Shown: piece after piece, positions 9,087-19,343 of the stretch
Layout of the letters: the number at the start of each line of letters is the position of its first letter
How positions within the stretch are numbered: the first letter of the stretch is position 1
Notes under the pieces: generated by a model
Told to the model about the DNA's origin: nothing
Database searches by the model: none
Seen by the model: only the letters and a program-made list of their open reading frames with translations
Source of the DNA: Acidovorax kalamii
GTDB taxonomy: Bacteria; Pseudomonadota; Gammaproteobacteria; Burkholderiales; Burkholderiaceae_C
Length of the DNA: 64,000 nt
Assembly (NCBI RefSeq): GCF_002245625.1
Contig: NZ_NOIG01000001.1
Span: 248,001-312,000, forward strand
Direction: 5' to 3'
Program-made: the position numbers and the translations under genes

Positions 9087-9728
9087 TTATTGGAAGGGCG
9101 CAATTCCCGTCCTCTCCAACACATCCCCCACCAACTCCAGCCGCACCAGAGGGTTGTCGAGTTCCATTAGGCGCTGCTTGAGTTCCAGAGGTACGGGCAA
9201 CAGTTCGCACCAGCGGTTGGACACCCAGCTGCAATCGTCCAGTTGTGCTTCGGTGGGCATTATGGCGCTGGGGGTTTCGGGGTCGCGCTGCCGGAGTGTG
9301 TGCAGCACCTGTGCAAGTGCGGTGGCGGCCTTCTTGAGGTCGCCCGGGACGGGTACCGGGAGGTCGGAGTCTACGTGGTCTACGTCTGCAGTCCACAGGC
9401 CGTGGGGTAGATGATGGCGCTGGGTGATGCGAAAACGTTGGCTGGCGCGGCACAGTAGGGTGATCAGGCCTGGCTGGGGGTGATCCAGCTGTTCGATGAT
9501 CGCGAGGGTGCCGACGTCGTTGAAGCGCTCGTCGGGTGCGCCCGCCTGGCGCACTTCGTGGCCGTGGGTGAGGGAGACCACGCCAAACGGCGCACCTGCC
9601 TGGTGGCATTTGCGCACCATGTCCAGGTAGCGCACCTCGAACACGCGCAGCGCCAGCACGCCACCGGGGAACAGCACGGAGTTCAGCGGGAAAAGGGGCA
9701 GGGATGACAGTGTGAGGGCTTGGGACAT
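9087..9728 (-). CDS. Stand-alone LON substrate-binding-domain protein
   Basis: A 213-aa protein with the N-terminal LON domain (PF02190 type) and no protease or AAA+ part. The motif LPLFPLNSVLFPGGVLALRVFEVRYLDM-like start is diagnostic; it is split here as LPLFPLNSVLFPGG followed by FEVRYLD. Such proteins are common in Proteobacteria, and their role is not established; they are thought to bind peptides or act as protease adaptors. ATG at 9728; the stop lies 13 nt upstream of the ATG of the polysaccharide gene. Divergent from the YggT gene. Base composition is GC-rich like the core genome, so the polysaccharide island border lies near 9080. Confidence 0.8.
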   Translation of the reverse strand: MSQALTLSSLPLFPLNSVLFPGGVLALRVFEVRYLDMVRKCHQAGAPFGVVSLTHGHEVRQAGAPDERFNDVGTLAIIEQLDHPQPGLITLLCRASQRFRITQRHHLPHGLWTADVDHVDSDLPVPVPGDLKKAATALAQVLHTLRQRDPETPSAIMPTEAQLDDCSWVSNRWCELLPVPLELKQRLMELDNPLVRLELVGDVLERTGIAPFQ

Positions 9729-9825
9729 GAGCGGGGTGAGGCGCCTTGGCCCGCTATCATCCCACGGCGCAACCCGCTTTCAGTCCCGCCCTTGTTTTTT
9801 GTTCCCTCCGCCCCTTTTTCCACCC

Positions 9826-10374
9826 ATGCTCTTTCAGATCGCTTCTTTCCTGCTCGATGTTGTTGGTGGCTTGCTCACGGGTGCCTGTCTGCTGCGGCTG
9901 TACATGCAGTGGCAACGTGTTCCGTTCGCCAACCCGGTGGGGGGGGTGGTGTTTGCCCTGACCGATTGGCTGATCATGCCGCTGCGCCGGGTGATTCCTC
10001 CGGTGGGGCGTTGGGATGTGTCGAGCCTGGTGGCTGCTGCATTGCTGCAGCTGGTGCAGTACTCCCTGCTGACTTTGTTGCTTGGGGCTGCTTCTGCATG
10101 GGCCTGGCTGCCGTGGCTGGCCCTGTTTGGCCTGGCGCGGGTGGCGGTGTCGGGGCTGATCGGCCTTTTGATTGTCTACGCCGTGATGTCCTGGGTGCAG
10201 GCGCGTTCACCGCTGTCCGATGTGATTGCCCGGTTGTGCGAACCGGTCCTGCGGCCGTTTCGCCGGATTATCCCGCTGGTGGGGGGTATCGACCTGTCGC
10301 CCCTGGCCGTGCTGGTGTTGCTGCAGGTGGTCATGATTGTGCTGGGCCATTTACAGGCCAGCGTCATGCGTTGA
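9826..10374 (+). CDS. yggT: YggT family integral membrane protein
   Basis: A 182-aa membrane protein with two copies of the YggT module. Each module has a hydrophobic helix followed by P[LF]RR[VI]IPP/L VG (PLRRVIPPVGRWD near residue 50 and PFRRIIPLVGGID near 145). Family members sit in the inner membrane and are often found near proC or cell-division genes; their molecular role is unclear. The start at 9826 (MLFQIASFLL) was chosen because the family begins with this hydrophobic segment; the upstream in-frame sequence has no such features. Convergent with accD; a minus-strand terminator and a dispersed repeat lie between them. Confidence 0.82.
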   Translation: MLFQIASFLLDVVGGLLTGACLLRLYMQWQRVPFANPVGGVVFALTDWLIMPLRRVIPPVGRWDVSSLVAAALLQLVQYSLLTLLLGAASAWAWLPWLALFGLARVAVSGLIGLLIVYAVMSWVQARSPLSDVIARLCEPVLRPFRRIIPLVGGIDLSPLAVLVLLQVVMIVLGHLQASVMR

Positions 10375-10381
10375 GCCGGAA

Positions 10382-10440
10382 GAGCTACTTAAAAACGGCC
10401 CCTGCGCGCAATGGGTAAGCCTGAGTAGCTATCAAAAAAG
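10382..10440 (-). repeat. Dispersed TTTTGATAGCT repeat, copy 1
   Basis: Read on the minus strand it begins CTTTTTTGATAGCTAC, has a central GCGCGC, and ends GGGGCCGTTTTTAAG. It lies between the convergent yggT and accD genes, and its T-run doubles as the tail of the accD terminator. Confidence 0.6.
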
Positions 10441-10469
10441 AGCGGCCGCGCCAGATAGGCGGGGCCGCT
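10434..10469 (-). terminator. Intrinsic terminator of accD
   Basis: On the minus strand the arms AGCGGCC (10463-10469) and GGCCGCT (10441-10447) form a stem, followed by C and then TTTTTT at 10434-10439. It is placed 25 nt after the accD stop. Confidence 0.75.
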
Positions 10470-10493
10470 CGCTCTGCATCTGCGGGCTTTTAG

Positions 10494-11366
10494 TTACATC
10501 ACTGCATCCGCCGGCAGCCGCTGCAGCATGGCCAAGCTGCTGGCCACGGTGTTGCGCAGTTCGCGGCGGTCGCAAATGAAGTCCACGGCGCCCTTGGTCT
10601 GCAGGAATTCGGCGCGCTGGAAGCCCTCGGGCAGCGTCACGCGCACAGTCGATTCGATCACGCGCGGACCGGCAAAGCCGATCAGGGCCTTGGGCTCGGC
10701 GATCACGATGTCGCCGACGAAGGCAAAACCAGCAGAGACGCCGCCCATGGTCGGGTCGGTCAGCACGCTGATATAGGGCAGGCCCTTCTTGGCCAGGCGG
10801 GTGAGAGCGGCATTGGTCTTGGCCATCTGCATGAGCGACAGCAGGCCTTCCTGCATGCGCGCGCCGCCGGTGGCGGTGAAGCAGATGAAAGGCACCTTCT
10901 GCTCGATGGCGGTTTCCACGCCACGCACGAAGCGCTCGCCCACCACGGAGCCCATGGAGCCGCCCATGAAGTCGAACTCGAAGCAGGCCGCCACCACGTT
11001 GATACTCTTGACCGCGCCACCCATGACGATGAGCGCATCGGTCTCGCCAGTGTTCTCCAGGGCTTCCTTCAGGCGCTCGGGGTACTTGCGGCTGTCCTTG
11101 AACTTGAGTGCGTCGACCGGCAGCACTTCCTGGCCGATCTCGTAGCGGCCTTCCGCATCGAGGAAGGCGTCCAGGCGCGCACGGGCACCAATGCGGTGGT
11201 GGTGGCTGCAGTGGGGGCAGACGTTCTGGTTGTGCTCCAGGTCGGCCTTGTAGAGCACCGTCTCGCAGCTTGGGCACTTGATCCACAGGCCCTCTGGCAC
11301 CTGGCGGCGCTCGGTGGGGTCGGTTTGCTGGATCTTGGAGGGCAGAAGTTTTTCGAGCCAGGACAT
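10494..11366 (-). CDS. accD: Acetyl-CoA carboxylase carboxyltransferase subunit beta
   Basis: A 290-aa AccD. With AccA it transfers the carboxyl group from carboxybiotin to acetyl-CoA, the first step of fatty-acid synthesis. The N-terminal zinc finger is visible as CPSC then CPHC, spaced by 15 residues, followed by the crotonase-fold domain with [13 protein letters not shown] and GGARMQEG. The ATG at 11366 was chosen because GAGGAG lies just upstream and the conserved MSWLEKLLP starts there. It follows trpA by ~130 nt. In many Betaproteobacteria folC follows accD; here a terminator and a convergent yggT follow instead. Confidence 0.95.
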   Translation of the reverse strand: MSWLEKLLPSKIQQTDPTERRQVPEGLWIKCPSCETVLYKADLEHNQNVCPHCSHHHRIGARARLDAFLDAEGRYEIGQEVLPVDALKFKDSRKYPERLKEALENTGETDALIVMGGAVKSINVVAACFEFDFMGGSMGSVVGERFVRGVETAIEQKVPFICFTATGGARMQEGLLSLMQMAKTNAALTRLAKKGLPYISVLTDPTMGGVSAGFAFVGDIVIAEPKALIGFAGPRVIESTVRVTLPEGFQRAEFLQTKGAVDFICDRRELRNTVASSLAMLQRLPADAVM

Positions 11367-11495
11367 GGTGTTCTCCTCTTCGGTGGCTCGGCCTGTGGGG
11401 GCGCTTGAAGCGCCAGGGGCAGGCCGGGTGGAATCTGTGGCGCGCCGCACCGGGTGGGGTGCGGGCGCGCCGGGCTGCATTATGCGTCCAGGTGT

Positions 11496-12305
11496 CTAGG
11501 CGTCCAAAGCCTTGCGAATGCCGCGCAGGAAGTCGATGGTCAGGGGCACCACCTTGGCATGCTCCTGGTCTTCGATCAGCTGAATGATGCGGCTGCCGAT
11601 GACCACGGCATCCGCCACCTTGCCAATCGCCTGGGCCGTGGCTGCGTCGCGGATACCAAAACCCACGCCCACGGGGATGGTCACATGCTGGCGAATACGG
11701 GGCAGCATCTGCTCCACGGCCGAGGTGTCGAGTGCGCCCGAGCCGGTCACGCCCTTGAGCGACACGTAGTACACATAGCCGCTGGCCACGCGCGCCACCT
11801 GGGCCATGCGCTCATCCGTGCTGGTGGGCGCCAGCAGGAAGATCAGGTCCATGTTGTGCGCGCGCAGGCTGGCGGCAAACTGCTCGCACTCCTCCGGCGG
11901 GTAGTCCACGATGAGCACACCATCGACCCCGGCTTCGGCGCTGTCACGCACGAAGGCGCCCTCACCATGGACTTGGTCATAGCGCTCCACCGGGTTCGCG
12001 TAGCCCATCAGCACCACGGGGGTGGTGCTGTTGCGCTTGCGGAACTCGCGCACGTGGTCGAGCACCTGCACCATGCCGACGCCAAGGCTCAGTGCCTTTT
12101 CGCCGGCCTTCTGGATCACGGGGCCGTCGGCCATGGGGTCGGAAAACGGCACGCCCAACTCGATCACATCGGCGCCCGCCTCCACCATGCCGTGCATGAG
12201 GGCGGGCGTGATGTCAGCAAACGGGAAGCCTGCGGTGACGTACGGGATCAGTGCCTTGCGGCCCTGGGCTTTCAGCTGTTCAAAAGTGGTCTGGATGCGG
12301 CTCAT
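11496..12305 (-). CDS. trpA: Tryptophan synthase alpha subunit
   Basis: A 269-aa TIM barrel that cleaves indole-3-glycerol phosphate; the indole is channelled to TrpB. The catalytic Glu49 ([11 protein letters not shown]) and Asp60 (MADGP) are at the same numbers as in the E. coli enzyme. The phosphate-binding GVGFGIRD is present near residue 215. The start overlaps the trpB stop by 4 nt (ATGA), consistent with coupled production of the alpha2beta2 complex. Last trp gene of the trpF-trpB-trpA run. Confidence 0.96.
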   Translation of the reverse strand: MSRIQTTFEQLKAQGRKALIPYVTAGFPFADITPALMHGMVEAGADVIELGVPFSDPMADGPVIQKAGEKALSLGVGMVQVLDHVREFRKRNSTTPVVLMGYANPVERYDQVHGEGAFVRDSAEAGVDGVLIVDYPPEECEQFAASLRAHNMDLIFLLAPTSTDERMAQVARVASGYVYYVSLKGVTGSGALDTSAVEQMLPRIRQHVTIPVGVGFGIRDAATAQAIGKVADAVVIGSRIIQLIEDQEHAKVVPLTIDFLRGIRKALDA

Positions 12306-13579
12306 GGCTTGGCGTCTCCTGGGGCGCCCTTGACGGTCAGGCCGCGCATGGAGGGTCGGTCATAGAAATCTTCACCCGACAAATCGGCCACGGTGCCAAT
12401 GTCCTTGTCGCCCCGGCCCGAGAGGTTGACCAGGATGGACTGGTCGGGTCGCATGGTGGGCGCGAGCTTCAAGGCGTGGGCAAAGGCGTGGCTCGATTCG
12501 AGCGCCGGGATGATGCCTTCGGTACGGCACAGATGGTGGAAAGCGGCGAGCGCCTCCCTGTCGGTGATGCCCACATATTCGGCGCGCCCGATCTCTTGCA
12601 ACCAGGCGTGTTCGGGGCCCACGCCGGGGTAGTCCAGTCCTGCGCTGATGCTGTGGGTCTCGGTGATCTGGCCGTTGGCGTCCTGCAGGATGAAGGTGCG
12701 GTTGCCGTGCAGCACACCCGAGCTGCCGCGCTGCAGCGATGCCGAGTGCTTGCCACTGTCCAGGCCCTCGCCGGCCGCCTCCACGCCGATCAGGCGCGTT
12801 TTCTCGAATGGGATGTAGGGGTGGAAGATGCCCATGGCGTTGCTGCCGCCGCCCACGCAGGCGATCACGGCATCGGGCTGCTCGGCGGCGATCTTCTGCT
12901 CGGCCAGCATGGCGGGCATTTGTTCGATGGACTCCTTGCCGATCACACTCTGGAAGTCGCGCACCATCATCGGGTAGGGGTGCGGGCCCGCCACGGTGCC
13001 GATGATGTAGAAGGTGTTGTCCACATTGGCGACCCAATCGCGCATGGCCTCGTTCAGCGCGTCTTTCAGCGTCTTGCTGCCCGATTCGACCGGCACCACG
13101 GTGGCGCCCAGCAGCTTCATGCGGAAGACGTTGGGGCTCTGGCGCTTGACGTCCTCGGAGCCCATGTAGACCACACATTCGAGGCCATAGCGCGCGCAGA
13201 TCGTGGCCGTGGCCACGCCGTGCTGCCCAGCGCCGGTCTCGGCGATCACGCGGGGCTTGCCCATGCGCTTGGCCAGCATGGCCTGGCCGATCACATTGTT
13301 GATCTTGTGGGCGCCGGTGTGGTTGAGGTCTTCGCGCTTGAGATAGATCTGCGCGCCACCCAGCTCGCGGCTGGTGCGGGCAGCATGGTAGACCGGCGAG
13401 GGGCGGCCCACGAAGTGCTTGAGTTCGTAAGCGAATTCGGCCAGGAAATCCGGGTCGTTCTGGTAGCGGGCGTAGGCGTCGCGCAGTTCCTGGATCGCGT
13501 GGGTAAGTGTTTCGCTGACGAAGCTGCCGCCGTAAGGGCCGAAGTGGCCCGAAGCATCAGGTTGCTGATAGGAATTCAT
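12302..13579 (-). CDS. trpB: Tryptophan synthase beta subunit
   Basis: PLP enzyme that condenses indole with serine. The PLP lysine is Lys92 in [10 protein letters not shown], and the phosphate-binding GGGSNAMG is at about residue 240. 425 aa counting from ATG 13579 ([18 protein letters not shown]); this start matches the family, whereas an earlier in-frame ATG would only lengthen the overlap with trpF. The first 23 nt overlap the 3' end of trpF in another frame. No strong Shine-Dalgarno is seen, so coupling to trpF is likely. Confidence 0.96.
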   Translation of the reverse strand: MNSYQQPDASGHFGPYGGSFVSETLTHAIQELRDAYARYQNDPDFLAEFAYELKHFVGRPSPVYHAARTSRELGGAQIYLKREDLNHTGAHKINNVIGQAMLAKRMGKPRVIAETGAGQHGVATATICARYGLECVVYMGSEDVKRQSPNVFRMKLLGATVVPVESGSKTLKDALNEAMRDWVANVDNTFYIIGTVAGPHPYPMMVRDFQSVIGKESIEQMPAMLAEQKIAAEQPDAVIACVGGGSNAMGIFHPYIPFEKTRLIGVEAAGEGLDSGKHSASLQRGSSGVLHGNRTFILQDANGQITETHSISAGLDYPGVGPEHAWLQEIGRAEYVGITDREALAAFHHLCRTEGIIPALESSHAFAHALKLAPTMRPDQSILVNLSGRGDKDIGTVADLSGEDFYDRPSMRGLTVKGAPGDAKP

Positions 13580-14318
13580 GAGGGTTCTTTGCAAGTTGGG
13601 CATCGGCCGCACGCACAGCGGCGATAAACCTTTGGATCTTTCCGGCGTCTTTGATGCCCTTCAGGGGCTGACCATCGGGACTGTTCGGGTCCGTGGCCTC
13701 GACGCCGGAGCTGACATCAACCGCCAGCGTTTTGCAACGCGGGCGGACTTGCAAAATGCCATCGGTCACGTTTGCAGGCGTGAGTCCACCAGACAAAACG
13801 AGGTGAGAGCTGACGCTTGGTGGAAGGAGTGACCAATTGAATGCCTTGCCGCCGCCACCATAACCTTCGACATGGGCGTCGAGCAGGATGGCCTGGGCGT
13901 GAGAATAATCGTTCGCGTATTTTACGAGGTCGAACCGGGCGGCACCATCACCCAGGGGAATGCGTGCTGCGCGCAGGTAGGGCCTGACGCCCTGGCCGGT
14001 GGCTGCAAGGCAGTCCTCGGGCGATTCATCACCATGAAATTGGATGGTTGCGCCCGCTACCAAAGCGCTCGCAGCTATCACATTGGTAGCGGTCTCGTTC
14101 ACGCAGAGCAGCACCGGGGTCACAAACGGAGGCAGGCGTTTGGCCAGCTGGGCTGCGCGCTCAGGAGTGACCGCACGGGGGCTGGGGGCGTAGAGCACAA
14201 AGCCGATCGCATCGGCACCTGCGGCCACGGCTGCATCCACGTCCTCCTCGCGGGTCAGGCCGCAGATCTTGATGCGGGTGCGGGCGGGGGGAAGGGGGGC
14301 GATGTCTTGGGCTTTCAT
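13557..14318 (-). CDS. trpF: Phosphoribosylanthranilate isomerase
   Basis: A 253-aa TIM barrel that performs the Amadori rearrangement of phosphoribosylanthranilate. The catalytic Cys is in [11 protein letters not shown], and the general-acid Asp is in the [10 protein letters not shown] phosphate-site motif. The ATG at 14318 overlaps the truA stop as ATGA, which decides this start over a TTG three codons upstream. There is an extended N-terminus of about 17 residues before RIKICG. The gene's 3' end overlaps trpB. Confidence 0.94.
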   Translation of the reverse strand: MKAQDIAPLPPARTRIKICGLTREEDVDAAVAAGADAIGFVLYAPSPRAVTPERAAQLAKRLPPFVTPVLLCVNETATNVIAASALVAGATIQFHGDESPEDCLAATGQGVRPYLRAARIPLGDGAARFDLVKYANDYSHAQAILLDAHVEGYGGGGKAFNWSLLPPSVSSHLVLSGGLTPANVTDGILQVRPRCKTLAVDVSSGVEATDPNSPDGQPLKGIKDAGKIQRFIAAVRAADAQLAKNPHEFLSAT

Positions 14319-15136
14319 GGCAGCCAATCATACGCAGCCGTGCGCTGGGGCAGGCCCCAGCGGGCTTCATAGACCGGGCCCTGAAAATACAGCCCGTCGG
14401 GCGAAAACGTTGGTGCGGCAGCGTCGCGTGACTGTGCAGCTAGCACCTGGGCCATCCATTCGGGCGGTTGGTCCCCCCGGCCCACGGCAATCAGGCAACC
14501 CATGATGTTGCGGATCATGTGGTGCAGAAAAGCGTTGGCTTCGAATTCAAAGCGCCAGTAGCAGGGGCTCCAGCCCAGTTCCGGGTGGGGGTCGCCGAGG
14601 CCCCGGCGGGTGATGTCGATGCGGTGCAGCGTCTTGACGGGCGACTTGGCCTGGCAGGCAGAGGCGCGAAAGGACGTGAAGTCATGCTCGCCCAGCAGGA
14701 TGTCGGCCGCTTGCCGCATAGCGCCGTGGTCCAGCGGGTGGAACACCCAGCCCACGCGCCCGGCATCCACGCTCGGCCGCACAGGCGATTGCAGTAGCAC
14801 GTAGGCATAACGACGCGCCACAGCGCTGGCGCGGGCGTGGAAATCCGATGGGACGGGTTGTGCCCACTGAACGGCAATGTCGGCCGGGAGAAAGGTGTTG
14901 GTGCCCCGCACCCAGGACGATGCAGGCCGCTGAAGCAGAGTGTCAAAGTGCACCACCTGCATCAGCCCATGCACCCCTGCATCGGTGCGGCCAGCGCACA
15001 GGGTGCTCACGGGATGCGTGGCAAAGCGGCCCAGGGCCGCTTCGAGTTTGTCCTGAACCGTGTTGCCCGACAGCTGGCTTTGCCAGCCGCTGTAGGCCTG
15101 GCCGTTGTAGCTGACACCCAGTGCCACCCGCGTCAT
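14315..15136 (-). CDS. truA: tRNA pseudouridine(38-40) synthase
   Basis: A 273-aa TruA, modifying U38-U40 in the anticodon arm. The catalytic Asp is in CAGRTDAGVHG, and the N-terminal VALGVSYNGQAYSGWQ is typical. The ATG at 15136 gives the family length; a longer form beginning at 15190 would overlap the fimV stop as TGATG and add 18 low-complexity residues, so it cannot be excluded. The stop overlaps trpF (ATGA). The fimV-truA-trpF order is a conserved betaproteobacterial arrangement. Confidence 0.93.
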   Translation of the reverse strand: MTRVALGVSYNGQAYSGWQSQLSGNTVQDKLEAALGRFATHPVSTLCAGRTDAGVHGLMQVVHFDTLLQRPASSWVRGTNTFLPADIAVQWAQPVPSDFHARASAVARRYAYVLLQSPVRPSVDAGRVGWVFHPLDHGAMRQAADILLGEHDFTSFRASACQAKSPVKTLHRIDITRRGLGDPHPELGWSPCYWRFEFEANAFLHHMIRNIMGCLIAVGRGDQPPEWMAQVLAAQSRDAAAPTFSPDGLYFQGPVYEARWGLPQRTAAYDWLP

Positions 15137-15189
15137 GGGGTGGCCTGGGGACGGGGTGGGAGGGGTTGTGCGTGCCTGAGGGGGCAGCA

Positions 15190-17880
15190 TCAGCCCAGTT
15201 CGGCCAGCATGCGCTGGGCGCGGGTCTTGAGGGCGCCGCTGGATTCCGCAACCACCTCTTCAATCAGCGTGCGGGCACCATCGGTGTCGCCAATGGCGTT
15301 GAACTCTTCTGCCAGCGCCAGCTTGGTGGCCAGGGGGTCGTCTTGCGCGGCGGCGGAGCCGTCATCCGAGGAGTCGGCCACCGGGGCTGGTGCCTTGGCT
15401 GCTGGGGCTGCCATGGGCTTGGTGGGCGCATTCAGGTCCAGCGACAGCTCGCCCAGGTCGAATTCCATGGGGCTGGAGTCCTTGGTGTCACCCGTCAGCG
15501 GCATGGGTCCGGAAGGGGCCATGCTCAGGTCGTCAGCGCTGGGGAAGTCCAGGTCGGCCACCGGAGGGGGCGCCATGGGGCTGGGCGATGTGTCAGGGCT
15601 GTTCCATGCGGCGGGAGGCTCTGCGGACGGTGGGGGCAGATCCAGTTCAGGGCGCAGGGTGGGGGGCTCGTCCGCGTCCGACGGCATGTTGCCACGGGCA
15701 CTGGTGGCAGCGGCAGCCGCCGCAGCAAATCCGCCGGGAGCAGCGGGAGGTGCGTCGGTCAACGCATCGTCGGGCAAGTCCAGGTCGAGATCCAGGTCCA
15801 GGTCGGGCGGCAGGGCTGCGGCAGGGCTGCCTGCGCCGGTGAAGGTGCTGGGGAAGCCGCCAGGGGGCAGCGATGGCGACTCGTCTTCGCCCATGCCTGG
15901 GCGGCCGCCAGGCTGGTACAGCCGGTTGTCGGGCTCCAGGTCGCGGCCCAGTTCGGCGATGCGTGCCCAATCCGGGCCCTCGCCTTGGGTCAGCTTGAAG
16001 ACCTCGCCGGCCACGGCCTCCAGGGCCTTGCGGTCCTGGCGCTTGGCGTAGATTTCACCCAGCTTGACATGCACGGAAACACGGCCCGGGTTGTGGCGAA
16101 CGGCTTCTTTCAGAATTTCTTCGGCCTGCAGGTCGCGGCCATAGGCCAGGTAAACGTCGGCCTCGGCCACGGGGTCCACATCGCCGCCGGCGTCCAGCTG
16201 GCTCGGCGAGTAGGCCATGGACGAGCCAGTGGTCATATCGCTGTTGGCCGTGTCCACACGCTGGCCACCGCTGGCGCCAAAGAAGGAGTCGGGCTGGATG
16301 CGGCTTTCCAGGAAGGAGCTGTCCACGCCGTTGTTCTGGCGGCGACGCTGGACTACGCGGTAGGCGCCATATCCCAGCAGACCCGCCAGCACGATCCCGC
16401 CACCGATCGGCAGCAGTGGATCATCCATCAGGCCGGCCAGGAAGCCGGGCTCCTCGACCGGTGCGGGGGCCGGGGCTGGCTTGGGCGCAGGTGCTGGGGC
16501 TGGGGCTGGAGCCGGTGCAGGGGCGGACGCTTCGGCTACAGGTGCCGAGGCGGCCGCTTCTGCAGGAACCGATGCTTCTGCAGGTGCGCTGGCTGCGGCT
16601 GCAGGCGCCGATGCCGGAGCCTCGGGGGCGGTTGGGGCTGTGGGCGTGGCAGGTACGGCGGGTGCTTGCACAGCCACGCCAGCGGGAGCACTGGCAGCGC
16701 CTGCGGCTGCAGGGGCGGCACTGCCACCTGCGGCGGACGAGGCTGCGCCTAGCTTGTTCAGGTCGGTGATGTTCTTGGACAGCTCGGCCATCCGGGTGGC
16801 GGCTTCACCCGCCTGCTTGTCCTTGGCGACCTGCTCTTCAGCGGCCTTTTGGCCCTTCACTGAGCCCTTGGAAAGCGTGAGCTTGTCGGGCGCCGCTGTG
16901 GCGGGTTTTTTGTCTTCCACCCGGGTTTGCACAGAGCCAGAGGCCGAGCGCTGTGCGGCTGCCACTTCGGTGGACGGGGCTGCACCAGCAAGCTTGCGGC
17001 GGAAATCGTTGAAGTCGCGCGCCTGCGCCGCGAGGATCTGGCGTGCCTCGGGTGCCGTTGTCGACTGGGCTGCGGCCTCGTCGGGCATTTGCAGCACAGC
17101 GCCCGCCTTGATCCGATTGACATTGCCCTGGATGAACGCATCGGGGTTGGCGCGCATCATGGCGACCAGCATCTGGTCCAGCGACACGCCTGCGGGCTTG
17201 TAGGCATTGGCGATGCGGCCGGCCGTGTCGCCAGCCTGGACGGTGACGCCATCCGTGGGGGTGGGGCGCGGTGGGGCTGCAGGACGGGGCGCAGCCGGTG
17301 CGGCGGCGGATTCGGTGGGCCTGGGTGCCGCTGGCGCACGCACGGCAGGCGCGGCTTGTACTGCGGGGGCGGAAATCTGGGGCGAGGCTGTGACCGCAGG
17401 CGCAGGGCGGCGCAGGGCCGGTGGGTCGAACAGCATGGTGTAGCTGCGCACCAGGCGGCCGGTGCCCCAGTTGGCATCCAGCACCAGGTCCAGGAAGGGC
17501 TCGTTCACGGGGCGATCACTGGTCAGGCGCAACACGGCCGTGCCATCGGGGCGGCGCTGCAGCTGGATCTGCAGGTTGTTCATGGCCTGGGTGTACTCCA
17601 TGCCCTGGGCGCGGAACACTTCGGGGGCGGCTGCCGTGGCGCGCAGCGTGTCGGCTTCGGCCGGGGTGATTTGGGGCAGGTCGATTTCTGCACGCAGCGG
17701 TTCGCCCAGGGCCGACTGCACGGTGATACGGCCCAGTGCCAGGGCTGATGCATCGCTGGCGTAAAAACCAGAGCAAGCCACGGCCGCAGCCGCCAGGACA
17801 GAGAATTTCCAACGATGCATGTTTGCCAACAACTGATGAGGATTTTGTGCGGCTCGGACGAGCGGTGCTTTTTTTGTCAT
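15190..17880 (-). CDS. fimV: FimV-family peptidoglycan-binding pilus/polarity protein
   Basis: Large inner-membrane protein linked to type IV pilus assembly, twitching and polar organisation. Order of parts: signal sequence (WKFSVLAAAAVACSG), the FimV N-terminal domain beginning LALGRITVQSALGEPLRAEI, a LysM-like segment (VTVQAGDTAGRIANAY), a long Ala/Pro-rich linker, one transmembrane helix (GGGIVLAGLLGYGAY), a cytoplasmic TPR stretch (ADVYLAYGRDLQAEEILKEA), an acidic DLDLDLDL tract, and the C-terminal FimV motif (LALAEEFNAIGDTDGA). Two starts are possible: 17880 (MTKKAPL) or 17820 (MHRWKFS), the latter with a compact signal peptide. The pilE and pilY1 genes at 63-64 kb fit a piliated organism. 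Confidence 0.88.
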   Translation of the reverse strand: MTKKAPLVRAAQNPHQLLANMHRWKFSVLAAAAVACSGFYASDASALALGRITVQSALGEPLRAEIDLPQITPAEADTLRATAAAPEVFRAQGMEYTQAMNNLQIQLQRRPDGTAVLRLTSDRPVNEPFLDLVLDANWGTGRLVRSYTMLFDPPALRRPAPAVTASPQISAPAVQAAPAVRAPAAPRPTESAAAPAAPRPAAPPRPTPTDGVTVQAGDTAGRIANAYKPAGVSLDQMLVAMMRANPDAFIQGNVNRIKAGAVLQMPDEAAAQSTTAPEARQILAAQARDFNDFRRKLAGAAPSTEVAAAQRSASGSVQTRVEDKKPATAAPDKLTLSKGSVKGQKAAEEQVAKDKQAGEAATRMAELSKNITDLNKLGAASSAAGGSAAPAAAGAASAPAGVAVQAPAVPATPTAPTAPEAPASAPAAAASAPAEASVPAEAAASAPVAEASAPAPAPAPAPAPAPKPAPAPAPVEEPGFLAGLMDDPLLPIGGGIVLAGLLGYGAYRVVQRRRQNNGVDSSFLESRIQPDSFFGASGGQRVDTANSDMTTGSSMAYSPSQLDAGGDVDPVAEADVYLAYGRDLQAEEILKEAVRHNPGRVSVHVKLGEIYAKRQDRKALEAVAGEVFKLTQGEGPDWARIAELGRDLEPDNRLYQPGGRPGMGEDESPSLPPGGFPSTFTGAGSPAAALPPDLDLDLDLDLPDDALTDAPPAAPGGFAAAAAAATSARGNMPSDADEPPTLRPELDLPPPSAEPPAAWNSPDTSPSPMAPPPVADLDFPSADDLSMAPSGPMPLTGDTKDSSPMEFDLGELSLDLNAPTKPMAAPAAKAPAPVADSSDDGSAAAQDDPLATKLALAEEFNAIGDTDGARTLIEEVVAESSGALKTRAQRMLAELG

Positions 17881-18060
17881 GGTCTGATCCCGCCCCGGCG
17901 CGTGAAAATATGTAAAAAGCACCATAGCATCAATGTTTTGCACTGACAAGCTGAGGTGGCGCCGAAGCTTTGAGAGGGGTGTCGGGGCCCCAACTTGGGG
18001 CATCCGGTTGTTGCCAATTGCCAACGTCCCGTAACGGAGTGTGTCTGGTGTCTGGACGTG

Positions 18061-18092
18061 AAAAAGCGCGCATACGGGGGTATGCGCGCTTT
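18061..18092 (-). terminator. Intrinsic terminator of asd
   Basis: On the minus strand the arms AAAGCGCGCATA and TATGCGCGCTTT enclose a short C-rich loop and run into TTTTT (18061-18065). It lies 27 nt after the asd stop. Confidence 0.8.
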
Positions 18093-18118
18093 GGGGGGAG
18101 GGCCATTGGGCCCTGGAA

Positions 18119-19249
18119 TCAAGCGTCCAGCAGGATGCGCAGCATGCGGCGCAGCGGCTCGGCGGCGCCCCACAGCAGCTGGTCGCCGATGGTGAAGGCG
18201 CCCACGTACTCGGGGCCCATGGCCAGCTTGCGGATGCGGCCCACGGGGATGGTCATGGTGCCGGTCACGGCCACGGGCGTCAGGTCCTGGATGGTCGCTT
18301 CGCGCGTGTTGGGAACGACCTTCACCCACTCGTTGTCGGCAGCGATCATGGCTTCGATGTCGGCCACGGGCACGTCCTTCTTGAGCTTGAAGGTCAGCGC
18401 CTGGCTGTGGCAGCGCATCGCGCCCACGCGCACGCAGAAGCCGTCCACGGGGATGGCGGCAGAGTTGAAGCCTTCGCCCTGGCCCAGGATCTTGTTGGTC
18501 TCGGCCATGCCCTTCCATTCTTCCTTGGACATGCCGTTGCCCAGGTCCTTGTCGATCCAGGGGATCAGCGAGCCGCCCAGCGGCACACCGAAGTTGGCGG
18601 TTTCGGCACCGGTCAGCGCGCGCTGCTTGGCGATCACCTTGCGGTCGATTTCGAGGATGGCGCTCTTGGGGTCATCCAGCAGGGCGCGGACTTCGGCGTT
18701 CAGTGTGCCGTACTGGGTGAGCAGCTCGCGCATGTGCTGGGCACCGCCGCCCGAAGCGGCCTGGTAGGTCTGGGTGCTCATCCATTCGACGAGGCCCGCC
18801 TTGTACAGTGCGCCCACGCCCATCAGCATGCAGCTCACGGTGCAGTTGCCGCCGATCCAGTCCTTGCCGCCGTTGGCGAGCGCGTTCTTGATGACGGGCA
18901 TGTTCACCGGGTCGAGCACGATGACGGCGTTCTTTTCCATGCGCAGGGACGAGGCGGCGTCGATCCAGTGGCCGTTCCAGCCCGCTGCGCGCAGCTTGGG
19001 GTACACCTCGTTGGTGTAGTCGCCGCCCTGGGCGGTGATGATGATTTCGCAGCGCTTGAGGGCCTCGATGTTGAACGCGTCCTGCAGAGCAGTCTCGTTC
19101 TTGGCCTGGGCAGGGGCCTTGCCGCCTGCATTCGAGGTGGAGAAGAACATGGGCTCGATCAGATCGAAGTCCTTCTCTTGTTCCATGCGGTCCATCAGGA
19201 CCGAGCCGACCATGCCGCGCCAGCCGACCAACCCTACCAACTTGCTCAT
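18119..19249 (-). CDS. asd: Aspartate-semialdehyde dehydrogenase
   Basis: A 376-aa NADPH enzyme reducing aspartyl phosphate to aspartate semialdehyde, the common precursor of Lys/DAP, Thr, Met and Ile. N-terminal [14 protein letters not shown] (nucleotide binding), catalytic Cys136 in GGNCTVSC, and [11 protein letters not shown]. Long (Gram-negative) class. The ATG at 19249 follows AAAGGGG. About 200 nt upstream lies a candidate attenuator leader peptide with a terminator-like hairpin next to this start (see 19344-19445 and 19270-19294). A terminator follows the gene. Confidence 0.95.
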   Translation of the reverse strand: MSKLVGLVGWRGMVGSVLMDRMEQEKDFDLIEPMFFSTSNAGGKAPAQAKNETALQDAFNIEALKRCEIIITAQGGDYTNEVYPKLRAAGWNGHWIDAASSLRMEKNAVIVLDPVNMPVIKNALANGGKDWIGGNCTVSCMLMGVGALYKAGLVEWMSTQTYQAASGGGAQHMRELLTQYGTLNAEVRALLDDPKSAILEIDRKVIAKQRALTGAETANFGVPLGGSLIPWIDKDLGNGMSKEEWKGMAETNKILGQGEGFNSAAIPVDGFCVRVGAMRCHSQALTFKLKKDVPVADIEAMIAADNEWVKVVPNTREATIQDLTPVAVTGTMTIPVGRIRKLAMGPEYVGAFTIGDQLLWGAAEPLRRMLRILLDA

Positions 19250-19269
19250 TTCAACGCCCCTTTCAGTGT

Positions 19270-19294
19270 AAGAAACAGTGCCCGACCGGGACTG
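19270..19294 (-). promoter_or_regulatory. Candidate attenuator hairpin before asd
   Basis: On the minus strand CAGTCCC pairs with GGG-C-ACTG (one bulged C, GGTC loop) and is followed by TTTCTT at 19270-19275, about 20 nt before the asd ATG. Upstream, CCTGGC and GCCAGG can form another stem, and CTGGTTCG can pair with CGAGCCAG, so alternative foldings exist. Reading from sequence only; folding energies were not computed. Confidence 0.5.
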
Positions 19295-19343
19295 CTCGCC
19301 TGGCTCGTCTGGCCAGGAAGGGCGCACGACGAACCAGGCTGAG